Of a DNA stretch of 64,000 bases, positions 34,704 to 42,866 are shown piece after piece. This stretch comes from Sinorhizobium psoraleae (GTDB taxonomy: Bacteria > Pseudomonadota > Alphaproteobacteria > Rhizobiales > Rhizobiaceae), in NCBI RefSeq assembly GCF_013283645.1, contig NZ_JABEKV010000001.1, positions 1,644,246 through 1,708,245 of the forward strand, read 5' to 3'. The position numbers and the translations under genes were made by a program. The notes beneath the pieces were generated by a model. The model was not told the origin of the DNA and ran no database searches. It saw only the letters and a list, made by a program, of their open reading frames with translations. Within the stretch, counting starts at the first letter, position 1, and every line of letters begins with the position of its first letter.

Positions 34704-35780
34704 TCACCGCCGATAGAGCGACCAGTCCTTGCGTTGGCCGCCGGCCTTGCCTTCGGCGAAGAAGACGACGGCTTCGCCGGCCTGTTCGGCGGCGGTTTCG
34801 AGCGCCTTTTCGGCATTCGCGAAGAGGCTTGCCGCCGTATCGGCATCATAGGTGGTGCTGCAACCGAAACGGGCCGTGACCGCGGGCATGCCCGGCCGCT
34901 GACCGTTGAAGGCGCGCAGACAGCTCATGCGGATATGCTCGGCAACGCGCTGGACCTCCGCCTCGCTGGTGGTCGCGACGAGAATGCCGATCTGCGGCCG
35001 GTCGAGCCATGCGGCAAAATCAGTGGCATGGATGGTCTGCGAGACGACGGAGCCGAGCCGCTGCAGGATCGCTTCCTTGAGCTTGATAAGCTCCTTCTTC
35101 TCGAAGGGTTCGAGCGCCAGCAGATTGCAGAGGATCAGCGACGCGCCGTCCGGATAGCGCTCACCGCCGTAGAGCTCGGCGAGCTTGCGGTTGAAGCCGC
35201 GCCGGTTGGCGAGATTGGTGGCGGCGTGCGTGAACTTCGCGCGCTCGAACTCGTCGAGATCGCCGGTAATCGCGGTCACCGCCGAGATATGGGTCGACAC
35301 GCTTTCCAGCATCTCGTCACTCTTCGAGCGCTGGATCTCGGTCGCCGCCCGGATCGCCTGCAGCTCGGACTGGATCCTCTGGGTGTCGCCCGGATCGATC
35401 GAGGAGAAATTGCCGCTCGCCTGACCGAGCATGGACGAGTAGCTCGAAAGCGAGTTCTGGCCTGATTGCAGCGACTCCTTCAAGGTGGAGAGCTCGCTGT
35501 GGATGCGGTTGGCGGAATCGTCGACGACCGATTGGCCGAAGTGGTGCGGCAGGTACATGCGCGCCAGCACGTCCAGATCCTCCTCGGTCACGTCGCGGCC
35601 GAGGCGCGCGAATTTCTCGCGCAGTTCCGGATTGTTGCCGCTGATGATTTCGCACATCAGCTCGTAATTGACCGGGGAGGCATCGATCTGCATCCGCTCG
35701 AGCGTGGCGAAGGCATTGTAATAGACGTCCCTGCGGATCTGCTGCGCAATATGTTTCGGGGAAGGGCTCACGACAGCCAT
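34704..35780 (-). CDS. Degenerate GGDEF-domain protein
   Basis: 358 residues, soluble. The N-terminal 180 residues are helical (YNAFATLERMQIDASPVNYE, HSELSTLKESLQSGQNSLSS) and resemble sensor helices of a rhizobial diguanylate cyclase subgroup. The domain start is recognisable as ATNLANRRGFNRKLAELYGG, the equivalent of the cyclase N-terminal signature. Where the GGDEF loop should be the protein reads AAWLDRPQIGILV, so the catalytic and GTP-binding residues are gone. It is probably a cyclic di-GMP or GTP sensor or a protein-interaction module. Family membership is by eye. Confidence 0.8.
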   Translation of the reverse strand: MAVVSPSPKHIAQQIRRDVYYNAFATLERMQIDASPVNYELMCEIISGNNPELREKFARLGRDVTEEDLDVLARMYLPHHFGQSVVDDSANRIHSELSTLKESLQSGQNSLSSYSSMLGQASGNFSSIDPGDTQRIQSELQAIRAATEIQRSKSDEMLESVSTHISAVTAITGDLDEFERAKFTHAATNLANRRGFNRKLAELYGGERYPDGASLILCNLLALEPFEKKELIKLKEAILQRLGSVVSQTIHATDFAAWLDRPQIGILVATTSEAEVQRVAEHIRMSCLRAFNGQRPGMPAVTARFGCSTTYDADTAASLFANAEKALETAAEQAGEAVVFFAEGKAGGQRKDWSLYRR

Positions 35781-36311
35781 GGTGCGGCACCTTTCAAAAG
35801 AAGCGTCTGACGCGGATGGGGAGGGAACGCATGAAGCGGAACCCCGGTCGGAAAAACGGCGGCAATGATTTTCTTCGACCCCGCATGATGCGGACGAAAT
35901 GATGCGTGATGCATCCGATCGAACGGCCTAGAATAGCCGCAAGCGCGTTAAGGGCGGGTGAAAGGAATGGGGAGAATGTGTGCGGCTCGCGGGGATTTTG
36001 CAGGGACCCGCCTCTGAACCCCGATGTGCCCGACATCTCGACCCGATCGGAGTGGTCGAACTGACCGGCCGGGCGATACGCGACTACGCCCGCAATCCTG
36101 TGCTTGTCACAGGAATTCGGCAGCGGCCGAGGGCCGCAGCGCGGGAGGCTAACCGATGGCAGGAATGATCGCGGCCATGGACCGCCAGACGGACGGTTGC
36201 GTTGCCAGCCGGTTGTCGACAAACCAGGAGTCAAACACGGCGCAGACGCGCCGTGGCTGGATTTCCTGTGCATTGCTGGTCGGGCGCTTCCGGAGTTGCG
36301 CCTTCAGAGCG
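35781..36311. other. Intergenic region with RIME fragments
   Basis: About 530 bp without a gene. AATCCTGTG-CTTGT-CACAGGAATT at 36094-36117 is the second hairpin of the RIME-like element standing alone, and GGCGCAGACGCGCC with TGGCTGG near 36238-36262 is a second fragment, like that at 47149. The rest shows nothing I can name. Confidence 0.6.
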
Positions 36312-36551
36312 TTAGCGGGCGGGGCGGGCCACTTTCTTCGGACCGGGCAGCAGGCCTTCGCGCTGGAGTTTCTTGCGGGCGAGCTTCCGGTAACGGCGCA
36401 CGGCTTCCGCCTTTTCGCGCACGCGCTTTTCGGACGGCTTTTCGTAGGCGCTGCGCGCCTTCATTTCGCGGAAAACGCCTTCGCGCTGCATCTTCTTCTT
36501 CAAAACGCGAAGGGCTTGCTCGACGTTATTATCCCTGACGAGAACTTGCAA
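36312..36551 (-). CDS. rpsU: 30S ribosomal protein S21
   Basis: 79 residues. The start is TTG 36551: GGAAGG precedes it by about 9 bp and the product then begins (M)[19 protein letters not shown], the expected S21 N-terminus; a longer frame from an upstream ATG would add a non-conserved leader. S21 is a small basic protein ([39 protein letters not shown]) of the 30S platform, helping mRNA base-pairing at initiation. In rhizobia rpsU commonly lies beside a cold-shock gene, as here. Confidence 0.95.
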   Translation of the reverse strand: MQVLVRDNNVEQALRVLKKKMQREGVFREMKARSAYEKPSEKRVREKAEAVRRYRKLARKKLQREGLLPGPKKVARPAR

Positions 36552-36752
36552 AGTATATCCTTCCTTTCGACGGCAGATGCCGTGTTTCTGCATTGGTTAT
36601 ATGCGGTTCGTCTTGATTGAAGAGGGGTATCCCCTGTTCACATTCTCGGTTTCAGATTGCCGGCCCGGTTTCACATTGCGTGGTGGCGAACCGCATGGCG
36701 AAAACGATGGCCGCGGGCGATTGGTTCAGGCGAAGGCTTCACTTCTGCGGCT

Positions 36753-37040
36753 TCACTTGGCTGCCTTGGTGCTCAACGGCTTCAGCCAGGGCCGGCCGCT
36801 GACCATTGCCGCCGCGTCGTCCGGCCGGGCCGGCAAGTCCGTTTCGGTGGCATCGATATCGCCTTCGAAGATGCGCCGGTCGAAGTTCTCCGCTCCGAAA
36901 CGAACGCGATACTGCGGCTCTCCGTATTCGGCCGCCGGCAGGACCCCGACGATGCAGCACTTTCTGTCGGCGCTCGCCGTCCGGGTGAGGTCGGCCCTCA
37001 GAACCACCGTGTCGCCAATGCTGTACCTGTTCCGGCTCAT
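36753..37040 (-). CDS. Hypothetical small protein
   Basis: 95 residues from ATG 37040, where AAGGAG is spaced 5-6 bp; the ATG six bases earlier directly abuts that site. Residues 1-60 look like a compact beta domain (RNRYSIGDTVVLRADLTRTA, CCIVGVLPAAEYGEPQYRVR) with a Cys pair, and the tail is Lys/Ala rich. I recognise no family. It lies between rpsU and cspA on the same strand, an arrangement that suggests cold- or growth-rate-linked expression. Confidence 0.75.
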   Translation of the reverse strand: MSRNRYSIGDTVVLRADLTRTASADRKCCIVGVLPAAEYGEPQYRVRFGAENFDRRIFEGDIDATETDLPARPDDAAAMVSGRPWLKPLSTKAAK

Positions 37041-37082
37041 CGCCATCTCCTTTGTCGGAAACTTCCGGCGTCGGGAGTTTCC

Positions 37083-37172
37083 GGAGGCAAAACAAAAAGG
37101 CCGGGCGTTACCCCGACCTCTTCCCTGTCATTCGCGCGCGCCACTGCCAGTACATCCGTGGTCAGCGGCGGC
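37083..37172 (+). repeat. About 88-bp repeat, copy 1
   Basis: Matches 39562-39648: both read GAGGCAA..AACAA.AAG, GGTTACC or CGTTACC, TTCC.TGTCATTCGC, CACTGCCAGTA or CGCTGCCAGTC, CATCCG and GTCAGCGGCGGCG. This copy ends 11 bp from the cspA stop and contains its terminator. Confidence 0.75.
37094..37119 (-). terminator. Rho-independent terminator of cspA
   Basis: On the minus strand AGGTCGGG, loop, CCCGGCCT then TTTTTGTTTT. A second inverted repeat, TGTCATTCGC and GCGAATGACA, lies between it and the cspA stop. Confidence 0.8.
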
Positions 37173-37182
37173 GAATGACAAA

Positions 37183-37392
37183 TTACGCAGAGCGCAGGTT
37201 GTCCGCCGAGCTCTTGCCGGACTTGTTGTCGCGCACGATGTCGTAGGTGACCTTCTGGCCTTCCACGAGCGAGCGCATTCCTGCGCGTTCGACGGCGGAG
37301 GCATGCACGAACACATCGGTCTGGCCGTCGTCGGGCTGGATGAAACCGAAGCCCTTGGTGCTGTTGAACCACTTTACAGTGCCTGAATTCAT
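37183..37392 (-). CDS. Cold-shock domain protein
   Basis: 69 residues, the standard length. RNA-binding motifs are intact: [19 protein letters not shown] (RNP1 region) and [13 protein letters not shown] (RNP2), followed by [20 protein letters not shown]. CspA-family proteins bind single-stranded RNA and melt secondary structure, helping translation at low temperature or in stationary phase. GAAAGGAAA precedes the ATG. A long leader (about 300 bp to the next gene) is typical for regulated csp mRNAs. Which csp paralog it is cannot be decided. Confidence 0.95.
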   Translation of the reverse strand: MNSGTVKWFNSTKGFGFIQPDDGQTDVFVHASAVERAGMRSLVEGQKVTYDIVRDNKSGKSSADNLRSA

Positions 37393-37697
37393 AACGATTT
37401 CCTTTCAATCGCGAGAGTTTCCGGACAAATATTTCATCCGGCTTGATCGATATTTGAGAGGAAATCTGACAAGCGCATCGGCGCTTCGGCAAAGGTCACA
37501 AGCAATGTTCGATTGCGCTATATATAGACGCTATTGGCGGATATGCAATGGACGGACGGAATTTAATCGGAAAGGCGGGTTTTCGGGACGGGGAAATACG
37601 ATCAAGTCCGACTGGCACCCGAGATAATATTTCGGAGGACCATCGACACGCTGGCCGAGGAGTGTAGGCAGCGGTTTGGGAGTGGGGTGCAGACGAG
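37393..37697. other. Leader/promoter region of the cold-shock gene
   Basis: About 305 bp, AT-rich for this genome, with ATATATAGACGC near 37520. The mRNA leader of the cold-shock gene should begin here. No other feature was found. Confidence 0.5.
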
Positions 37698-38600
37698 CTA
37701 ACCGGACCGCCTGAGCACGTCGAGGAGCCAGACGAGACCGGTATCCATCAGCGCCGCCTTCGGCACCACCGCCTGGACGCCGGGGCTGCCGAGGCCCAGC
37801 GTCAGCTTTGCGGTGGCGACGGCGAAGCGCTCCGCATGCATCGCGACGAAGCGCTTCGGCAGGAAGCAGATCAGCTGCGTCTTGCTGACGAGATCGAGCG
37901 CCAGCAAGAAATTCGGCACGGCCAAGGCTACGCGACGAGAAAGGCCGCGGCTTTCGAGCAACTCGTCGACAAGGCCCCGGAGGTCGCCTCTGGGGGCGAC
38001 AAGCAGATGCTGCATGCGGCAATAGTTCTCGAGCGTCGGGTTTTTGAGGAAGGGATGGCCGCTCCGCGCCGCGACCACGAACTCTTCCTCGTAAAGCGGT
38101 TGCGCGCTGAAGCGGGCCGGCAGTTCGTAAAAAGGGGCGATCGCCACATCGATCAGCCGCCCATCGAGATCGGAAAGCGCCGTCTCCATTTGCATGTGAC
38201 GGACGACGAGATCGATGCCCGGCGCGTTGCGGGCGATCTCGTCGAGCAACGGCGGCAGGAAAACCGAGAAGCCATCGGCCGTGCCGATCGTGAAGCGGCG
38301 CCTGGCGCGCGCCGGATCGAAGGGCTCGGCCGTGGAGATAACGCTTCTCACCCGCGCGAGAATATCGGCTATCGGCGTCGCCAGTTCCTTGGCGCGATCG
38401 GTCGGCACCACGCCCTTCGGCGTCTTCAGGAAGAGCGGATCATTGAGCAGCCGCCGCAAGCGGCCGAGACCGTGGCTGACGGCGGAGGCGGAGAGGTTCA
38501 GCCGTTCGGCGGCGCGGCCGACATTCCCCTCGTCAAGCACTGTTTCGAAGAGCACCAGCAGGTTGAGGTCAGCGCGCGACAGGTCGATTTCATTCAGCAT
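37698..38600 (-). CDS. LysR-family transcriptional regulator
   Basis: 300 residues. HTH at residues 8-65: RADLNLLVLFETVLDEGNVG, AAERLNLSASAVSHGLGRLR. The C-terminal effector domain follows (TAEPFDPARARRRFTIGTAD and LVVRHMQMETALSDLDGRLI). It is divergent from a DUF924 gene, 91 bp apart, and the palindrome at 38593-38609 overlaps its own start codon. It probably represses itself and controls the DUF924 gene; the inducer is unknown. Confidence 0.93.
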   Translation of the reverse strand: MLNEIDLSRADLNLLVLFETVLDEGNVGRAAERLNLSASAVSHGLGRLRRLLNDPLFLKTPKGVVPTDRAKELATPIADILARVRSVISTAEPFDPARARRRFTIGTADGFSVFLPPLLDEIARNAPGIDLVVRHMQMETALSDLDGRLIDVAIAPFYELPARFSAQPLYEEEFVVAARSGHPFLKNPTLENYCRMQHLLVAPRGDLRGLVDELLESRGLSRRVALAVPNFLLALDLVSKTQLICFLPKRFVAMHAERFAVATAKLTLGLGSPGVQAVVPKAALMDTGLVWLLDVLRRSG

Positions 38601-38609
38601 AATGCTGAA
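38593..38609. promoter_or_regulatory. Palindrome across the LysR start codon
   Basis: TTCAGCAT and ATGCTGAA, perfect 8-bp arms around one A. The left arm contains the complement of the LysR ATG. A further TTCATTCAG lies 10 bp on. LysR regulators bind such dyads in the shared promoter. Confidence 0.6.
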
Positions 38610-38691
38610 ATCATATCACTTCATTCAGTACCTATAAAGTCGTAGGTCTTCGGGCGAGGCCCGTGCGGTCTCCAACCAACTGGAGGGCGAA

Positions 38692-39372
38692 ATGAGCGAC
38701 TTCATCGGGTATATCGAAAGCTTGGCGCTGCGCAGCTTGCAGCCAGCGGAGGGAGAGCGCCAGGCACCGGCGCGTGCCGATCCAGCCGTCAACGCGCGGC
38801 TGCGCGAGGCGCTCGCCGGCGAGGCGCTTGTCGGCGAGGATAGGGCGGCGGCGGTCATCAACTTCTGGCGCGACGCGGGGCCGACACGCTGGTTTGCCAA
38901 GGAGCCGGAGTTCGATCGCATCTTTCGTGAGCGCTTCCTCGCGAGCCACGAGGCGGCGGCCCGCGGCGAACTCTTGCATTGGACGGTTTCGCCGGAGAAG
39001 ACGCTGGCGCTCCTTCTTCTCCTCGATCAATTCCCCCGCAACGCCTTTCGCGGCACGCCGCGCATGTATGAGACCGACGCCCTGGCGCTCGGCATAGCAC
39101 GCGCCGCCGTGGACGCGGGTTACGATCTCAAGGGGCCGGCCGACCTGCAGCTCTTCTTCTATCTTCCGTTCGGCCATTCGGAAGAGATTGCCGACCAGGA
39201 GCGCTCGGTCGAACTTGCCCGCCGTCTCGGGGAGCCGAGTCTTTCCCACGCTATAGGCCACCGCGATATCGTCCGCCGCTTCGGCCGTTTCCCGCATCGG
39301 AACGGGATTCTCGGACGGACGATGACGGAAGAGGAGCAGCGGTTTCTCGACGCGGGTGGGTTTGCGGGGTGA
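38692..39372 (+). CDS. DUF924-family protein
   Basis: 226 residues from ATG 38692, with GGAGGGCGA ahead. The DUF924 signature is clear from AAVINFWRDAGPTRWFAKEP, FDRIFRERFLASHEAAARGE, LALLLLLDQFPRNAFRGTPR and LQLFFYLPFGHSEEIADQER, an all-helical TPR-like domain of unknown function. The first 45 residues are an extension beyond many family members. Divergent LysR is its likely regulator. Cytoplasmic. Confidence 0.9.
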   Translation: MSDFIGYIESLALRSLQPAEGERQAPARADPAVNARLREALAGEALVGEDRAAAVINFWRDAGPTRWFAKEPEFDRIFRERFLASHEAAARGELLHWTVSPEKTLALLLLLDQFPRNAFRGTPRMYETDALALGIARAAVDAGYDLKGPADLQLFFYLPFGHSEEIADQERSVELARRLGEPSLSHAIGHRDIVRRFGRFPHRNGILGRTMTEEEQRFLDAGGFAG

Positions 39373-39397
39373 GAGAGGGGCGACGAGCGGACCCCTC

Positions 39398-39491
39398 CTG
39401 CATGTTTCCGTAAGTCGTAGGATAAGAACATGCAGCAATTCAAAGTGCTACAGCGTCCTTTGCGCGTCTGATAAGACGCGCGGCGCTGTAG
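39398..39491 (+). repeat. Two-part mosaic repeat
   Basis: CTGCATGTTT...AACATGCAG hairpin joined through CAATTCAAAGTG to CTACAGCG...CGCTGTAG with core GCGTCTG-ATA-AGACGC. Same composite as 32889-32994. Confidence 0.82.
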
Positions 39492-39561
39492 TATAGGCGA
39501 ATCTCCTCCGACGACGTGAGCTTCGGTGTCGTTGTTTTCAACTCAGCGAGCTGTCGCATCT

Positions 39562-39648
39562 GAGGCAAGAAACAAGAAGCCTCGGGTTACCCTACTTCCT
39601 GTCATTCGCCTGGCGCCGCTGCCAGTCCATCCGCAGTCAGCGGCGGCG
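39562..39648 (+). repeat. About 88-bp repeat, copy 2
   Basis: Copy of 37083-37172. Here it covers the last 12 bases and the downstream region of the NUDIX gene, so it supplies that gene's 3' end and possible terminator. Confidence 0.75.
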
Positions 39649-40101
39649 TGTGCTCCGCCCGATCAGTTCCCGGTAATGCGGAAAGATGTGATCCGCGGTG
39701 AGGGGCGCGAGCGCCGCGCCGTCAACGTCAAACGGCGATACCCATTTCACCTCCTCGATTTCCGCCGCGGGGTGAAAGTGAACCTGCTCTGTCCGGACGA
39801 GGAAGACATCCGCATCAACGCGGTGTCCCGGTTCGTTGGATGCTTCGGCACTGAACGCACCCAGGACCTCGAAGGACGCCGGCTCGACGTCAAGGTCGAT
39901 CTCTTCCCTGAGCTCCCGCGCCAAGGCCGCATCCGGCGCCTCCCCGGGACCGATCTTTCCGCCCGGCTGCATGAAGGCGCTCGCCCCGCGCTTGCGCACG
40001 AGGAGCGTTTGTCCGTCGGGGCGGAGCAGGAGGGCGGCGGCGATGCGGATTGTGGTCAATTTCTCCATCTGCTTGATCGCCTCTTCGGAGTACTCTGCCA
40101 T
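39637..40101 (-). CDS. NUDIX hydrolase
   Basis: 154 residues. The Nudix box is complete: GGKIGPGEAPDAALARELRE then EIDL, with the metal-binding REEID core. The domain runs from TIRIAAALLLRPDGQTLLVR to IEEVKWVSPFDVD. It hydrolyses a nucleoside diphosphate linked to another group; the substrate could be a damaged nucleotide, ADP-ribose or other. The last residues GRSTRRR fall inside a short genomic repeat, so the native C-terminus may have been altered by it. Confidence 0.9.
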   Translation of the reverse strand: MAEYSEEAIKQMEKLTTIRIAAALLLRPDGQTLLVRKRGASAFMQPGGKIGPGEAPDAALARELREEIDLDVEPASFEVLGAFSAEASNEPGHRVDADVFLVRTEQVHFHPAAEIEEVKWVSPFDVDGAALAPLTADHIFPHYRELIGRSTRRR

Positions 40102-40128
40102 AGCATCGTCTTCCCGCAGATGAGGCGG

Positions 40129-40953
40129 TCAATGGAACCGCGCTTCCAAAATAGGTGCCAAGTCACGGATCATGCGCGACTTGACGCAATACCCCAAGTT
40201 CGTCGGGATTTTGGAAACGCTTACCGGGACAGTGGAGGTGGGAACGGGCTTTACGACAATTTCGCCTTCGGCGTTGTATTGAGGGCCGCCCCAGAGAAGA
40301 CCAAGTAAATGAAATCTGCTTCCAATGGCAATCCCGCCGTCCTTCATGGCGTAGCTTCCATTGTCAGCTATCATTACCGGCGAGCCCGATGAGCCCGGGA
40401 AACATGCGCAGTCGATCATGAATTCAGGACGCCCATTATAATCCCTAGCAAAAGGAGTGGCCGTGATGCCCCGGCGAACCACCGGCAGATTGTTTGATTG
40501 ATCCCAAATGCCGGTTGGGTATCCAATCATCAGGATGTTTTCGATTGCAGTCAGAGAATTTATTTCACTCTCCGTCGGAATGTTCGCGAGGCTGAAGCCG
40601 CGATAATAGGCGGGCGTTGCAGCCTTCTCCATCTCGTTCAAAATAGCTCCGACTGGAAAGGCCGCGAGATCAACGCTGGGGTCGGGGTGTCCGACAATCA
40701 TTTGGTCGAAGCCCTCAATGTCCCATGAGTTGAACTGACCAAAAAAGGGCTGATCACCGTCGGCGCGTGAGATATAAATCCTAGCCCTATTTGCACCATG
40801 AACGACATGCTTGTTGGTAATGAGCGTCGTCATAGTGCCCTTACCGGCGACTTCGAAATTGAAGAAGAAGCCTGTTCCTATGGACTGTTCACCGGCAGGG
40901 GTAAAAGTCTCAATCCGGCTCGTAGTGTGTGGTAACTGATCAAACATTGACAT
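40129..40953 (-). CDS. Trypsin-like serine protease beside an ApeA-like gene
   Basis: 274 residues, no signal peptide, so cytoplasmic. Catalytic triad by motif: His49 in TLITNKHVVHG, Asp95 in PSVDLAAFPV, Ser189 in FPGSSGSPVM. Between them lie strands typical of a chymotrypsin-fold double barrel (IGTGFFFNFEVAG, ILMIGYPTGIWDQ). It lacks a PDZ domain, unlike DegP. Cytoplasmic trypsin-like proteases in bacteria are often parts of anti-phage or signalling modules, where they cleave a partner effector. It follows the ApeA-like gene by 174 bp on the same strand, in a stretch of lower GC than the neighbourhood. Confidence 0.85.
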   Translation of the reverse strand: MSMFDQLPHTTSRIETFTPAGEQSIGTGFFFNFEVAGKGTMTTLITNKHVVHGANRARIYISRADGDQPFFGQFNSWDIEGFDQMIVGHPDPSVDLAAFPVGAILNEMEKAATPAYYRGFSLANIPTESEINSLTAIENILMIGYPTGIWDQSNNLPVVRRGITATPFARDYNGRPEFMIDCACFPGSSGSPVMIADNGSYAMKDGGIAIGSRFHLLGLLWGGPQYNAEGEIVVKPVPTSTVPVSVSKIPTNLGYCVKSRMIRDLAPILEARFH

Positions 40954-41127
40954 CGGTTTTCCCCCAATTCTCTTTCACAATTAATCGCAAGGAAATGGGG
41001 GCTACAATAGGTTGTAGTTTCACAATCCAAGCTTTTTCTCGACCATACCGATTTCGGCAGAGAGGGGGTCAGTTTGGTGCTACAAGGCAGCTTACAAGAG
41101 ACGCTGCCCTTGTCAGACACGTGTGTA

Positions 41128-42624
41128 TTAAGTCTCGGCTGTGTGGGGCTCTTGTGAGTTCACCCAGCGTAGTTCACCCACTGACTGCTCCCAAGTCCGC
41201 AGGCTATTAATGCGGCCTTCACCTGAAATTGGTTGCATGCCCGATGTGCTGAGGTCGTATACCGCGCACATTGCTGCTAATGCGGTCACGACTGGTGCAA
41301 CGAGGGGGTTTTGAAAGCTGACGTGGGCTCTGCCATGCGCCGCAGTATTTCGTAGCCCGTGTGCGGCGTTTGCTATCAATTTACAGTCATCCAAACTGAG
41401 CAAATGCTGTAGTTTTTCGGACAGGTGTCGAAGTCGAGCAGGAAGGCTTGAACGTCGGAGAACTGAAAGAGCATTTTGAATGCGTTCTCCGGACACTGGA
41501 ATGTTGTCCCGTACTGCGATGCTTAGCGCGCCTGCGGCCATGTCTTTGATATGCTTCTTCGATACATCGCTACCCTGATCCAATTCGGGCAGGCTTTCTA
41601 TGGCGGCACACAGCCGAAGCACGTTTTCAATGTCTGACCGGCGATGCATATCGCGAATGACCCGACCTAACACCGCGCGAAACTGTCGGCGTTCATCTTG
41701 CTTCTCTAGCCATCCTCTCATTGCCGTGGCCAGTTTCTGACGCTCATTCCATCGATTATAGGGGATGTAGGCGGGATGAAGGCCCCGCAGTTCGCTATTT
41801 TTGGATGGCTCTTCTGACACAGGAAGGTACACGTGAGCGGGAGATTGTTCGCCTTTATCTGCGCGAGTGGAAATGGCCTCTACCGGCATAGGTTCCATGG
41901 CGATTTGTACGAAGAAATTTTGCCATTCCCACACGGCGTCAAGCGCCTGATCGAGATTGACAGGCTCATCGAACGAAATCTGCGCCACTGGGTCTACCTG
42001 AATTTCGATGTTCCCCCATCCCAAGCCTCTTGAATGGCCACCGAACCCAATTTCATAACAGCGGGTATGCAGGCGAAATTTGAAAGCTCTGGGAACACGA
42101 TGCGTGATGTAAAGCGCGCCTGGATGGAAAAGTTCGTCTTTTCGTTCAGTGCCGCCAAATTCGGCGCTAAGCCACTCTGCGTTCGATTTTCTAAGCGCTA
42201 GAAGCGCCTTCATCAATTCAGGCGGTGCGCGCCAGAGGTCTTGAAATTCAATGTGCTCATAATGAAAAAAATGCTTCAATCCTACGAGCTTAAAACCTAT
42301 GAATTTTACTTCTTTAAGATTTTTGCGTTGTCCAATAACAACGACGTTTGGATATATATGCGTTTCGGCTTTTCGGTTGTGGCTGTGAGTTGAATGCTTT
42401 GTTTCAATCGCATTGTGCAAAAGAAGAATGTCGCCATTTGCAGCTTCGACAGTTACGTCGAACCACCCGTTTGCGCCCTTTTTGTGCCAATAGGGATTGT
42501 CCCCAGACAGCACTAGCAGGCTTTCTGGGCCATTGAGATTTATTACACCTGCAAGGTCAGGATCATCCGCTGCTCTGACGCCTATTGCTCTAAATTTTCT
42601 GCGTATTTCTTCAAACGTTCTCAT
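41128..42624 (-). CDS. ApeA-like protein with C-terminal HEPN domain
   Basis: 498 residues from ATG 42624 (GAGGTAA upstream). The N-terminal 230 residues are beta-rich (GVINLNGPESLLVLSGDNPY, HIYPNVVVIGQRKNLKEVKF IGFKL, GWGNIEIQVDPVAQISFDEP) and resemble the ApeA N-terminal domain. The last 200 are helical and end in a HEPN motif, Arg425-Asn-x-x-x-His430 within AAHGLRNTAAHGRAHV, the RNA-cleaving site of HEPN nucleases. ApeA was described as an anti-phage protein; by analogy this should cut RNA when triggered. Codon use and GC differ from neighbours (some 60-base lines near 30 percent GC), suggesting recent transfer. Family call is by eye. Confidence 0.72.
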   Translation of the reverse strand: MRTFEEIRRKFRAIGVRAADDPDLAGVINLNGPESLLVLSGDNPYWHKKGANGWFDVTVEAANGDILLLHNAIETKHSTHSHNRKAETHIYPNVVVIGQRKNLKEVKFIGFKLVGLKHFFHYEHIEFQDLWRAPPELMKALLALRKSNAEWLSAEFGGTERKDELFHPGALYITHRVPRAFKFRLHTRCYEIGFGGHSRGLGWGNIEIQVDPVAQISFDEPVNLDQALDAVWEWQNFFVQIAMEPMPVEAISTRADKGEQSPAHVYLPVSEEPSKNSELRGLHPAYIPYNRWNERQKLATAMRGWLEKQDERRQFRAVLGRVIRDMHRRSDIENVLRLCAAIESLPELDQGSDVSKKHIKDMAAGALSIAVRDNIPVSGERIQNALSVLRRSSLPARLRHLSEKLQHLLSLDDCKLIANAAHGLRNTAAHGRAHVSFQNPLVAPVVTALAAMCAVYDLSTSGMQPISGEGRINSLRTWEQSVGELRWVNSQEPHTAET

Positions 42625-42656
42625 CGAAATTACCTCGGTGCGAAGATAAATGAAAC

Positions 42657-42676
42657 ATCGTCGTTGTCACGACGAT
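42657..42676. promoter_or_regulatory. Palindrome upstream of the ApeA-like gene
   Basis: ATCGTCGT and ACGACGAT, perfect 8-bp arms around TGTC, 33 bp before the ApeA-like start. Could be an operator or a hairpin at the mRNA 5' end. Confidence 0.6.
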
Positions 42677-42866
42677 TGAGATGTTTTCCGGATATTTCTC
42701 AAATGCCCTTGCCTCAGAGATGCAGGCACCCCTGAAAGACAGGCGCCCAAGCGACCATTGTTAGCGCTCAGCGGCCTCCCACTCCGCCAAGCGGCCCCTG
42801 TCACATCCCTGTAAAACACCCGCTCTATCCCTCGGCACCATCTTTCTCCCACCGAGGGCAAATCCC

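Noticed and set aside
40129-42624. Integrated mobile element carrying the protease and ApeA-like genes
   Set aside because: No integrase, transposase, tRNA or flanking direct repeat was found; only atypical composition supports transfer.
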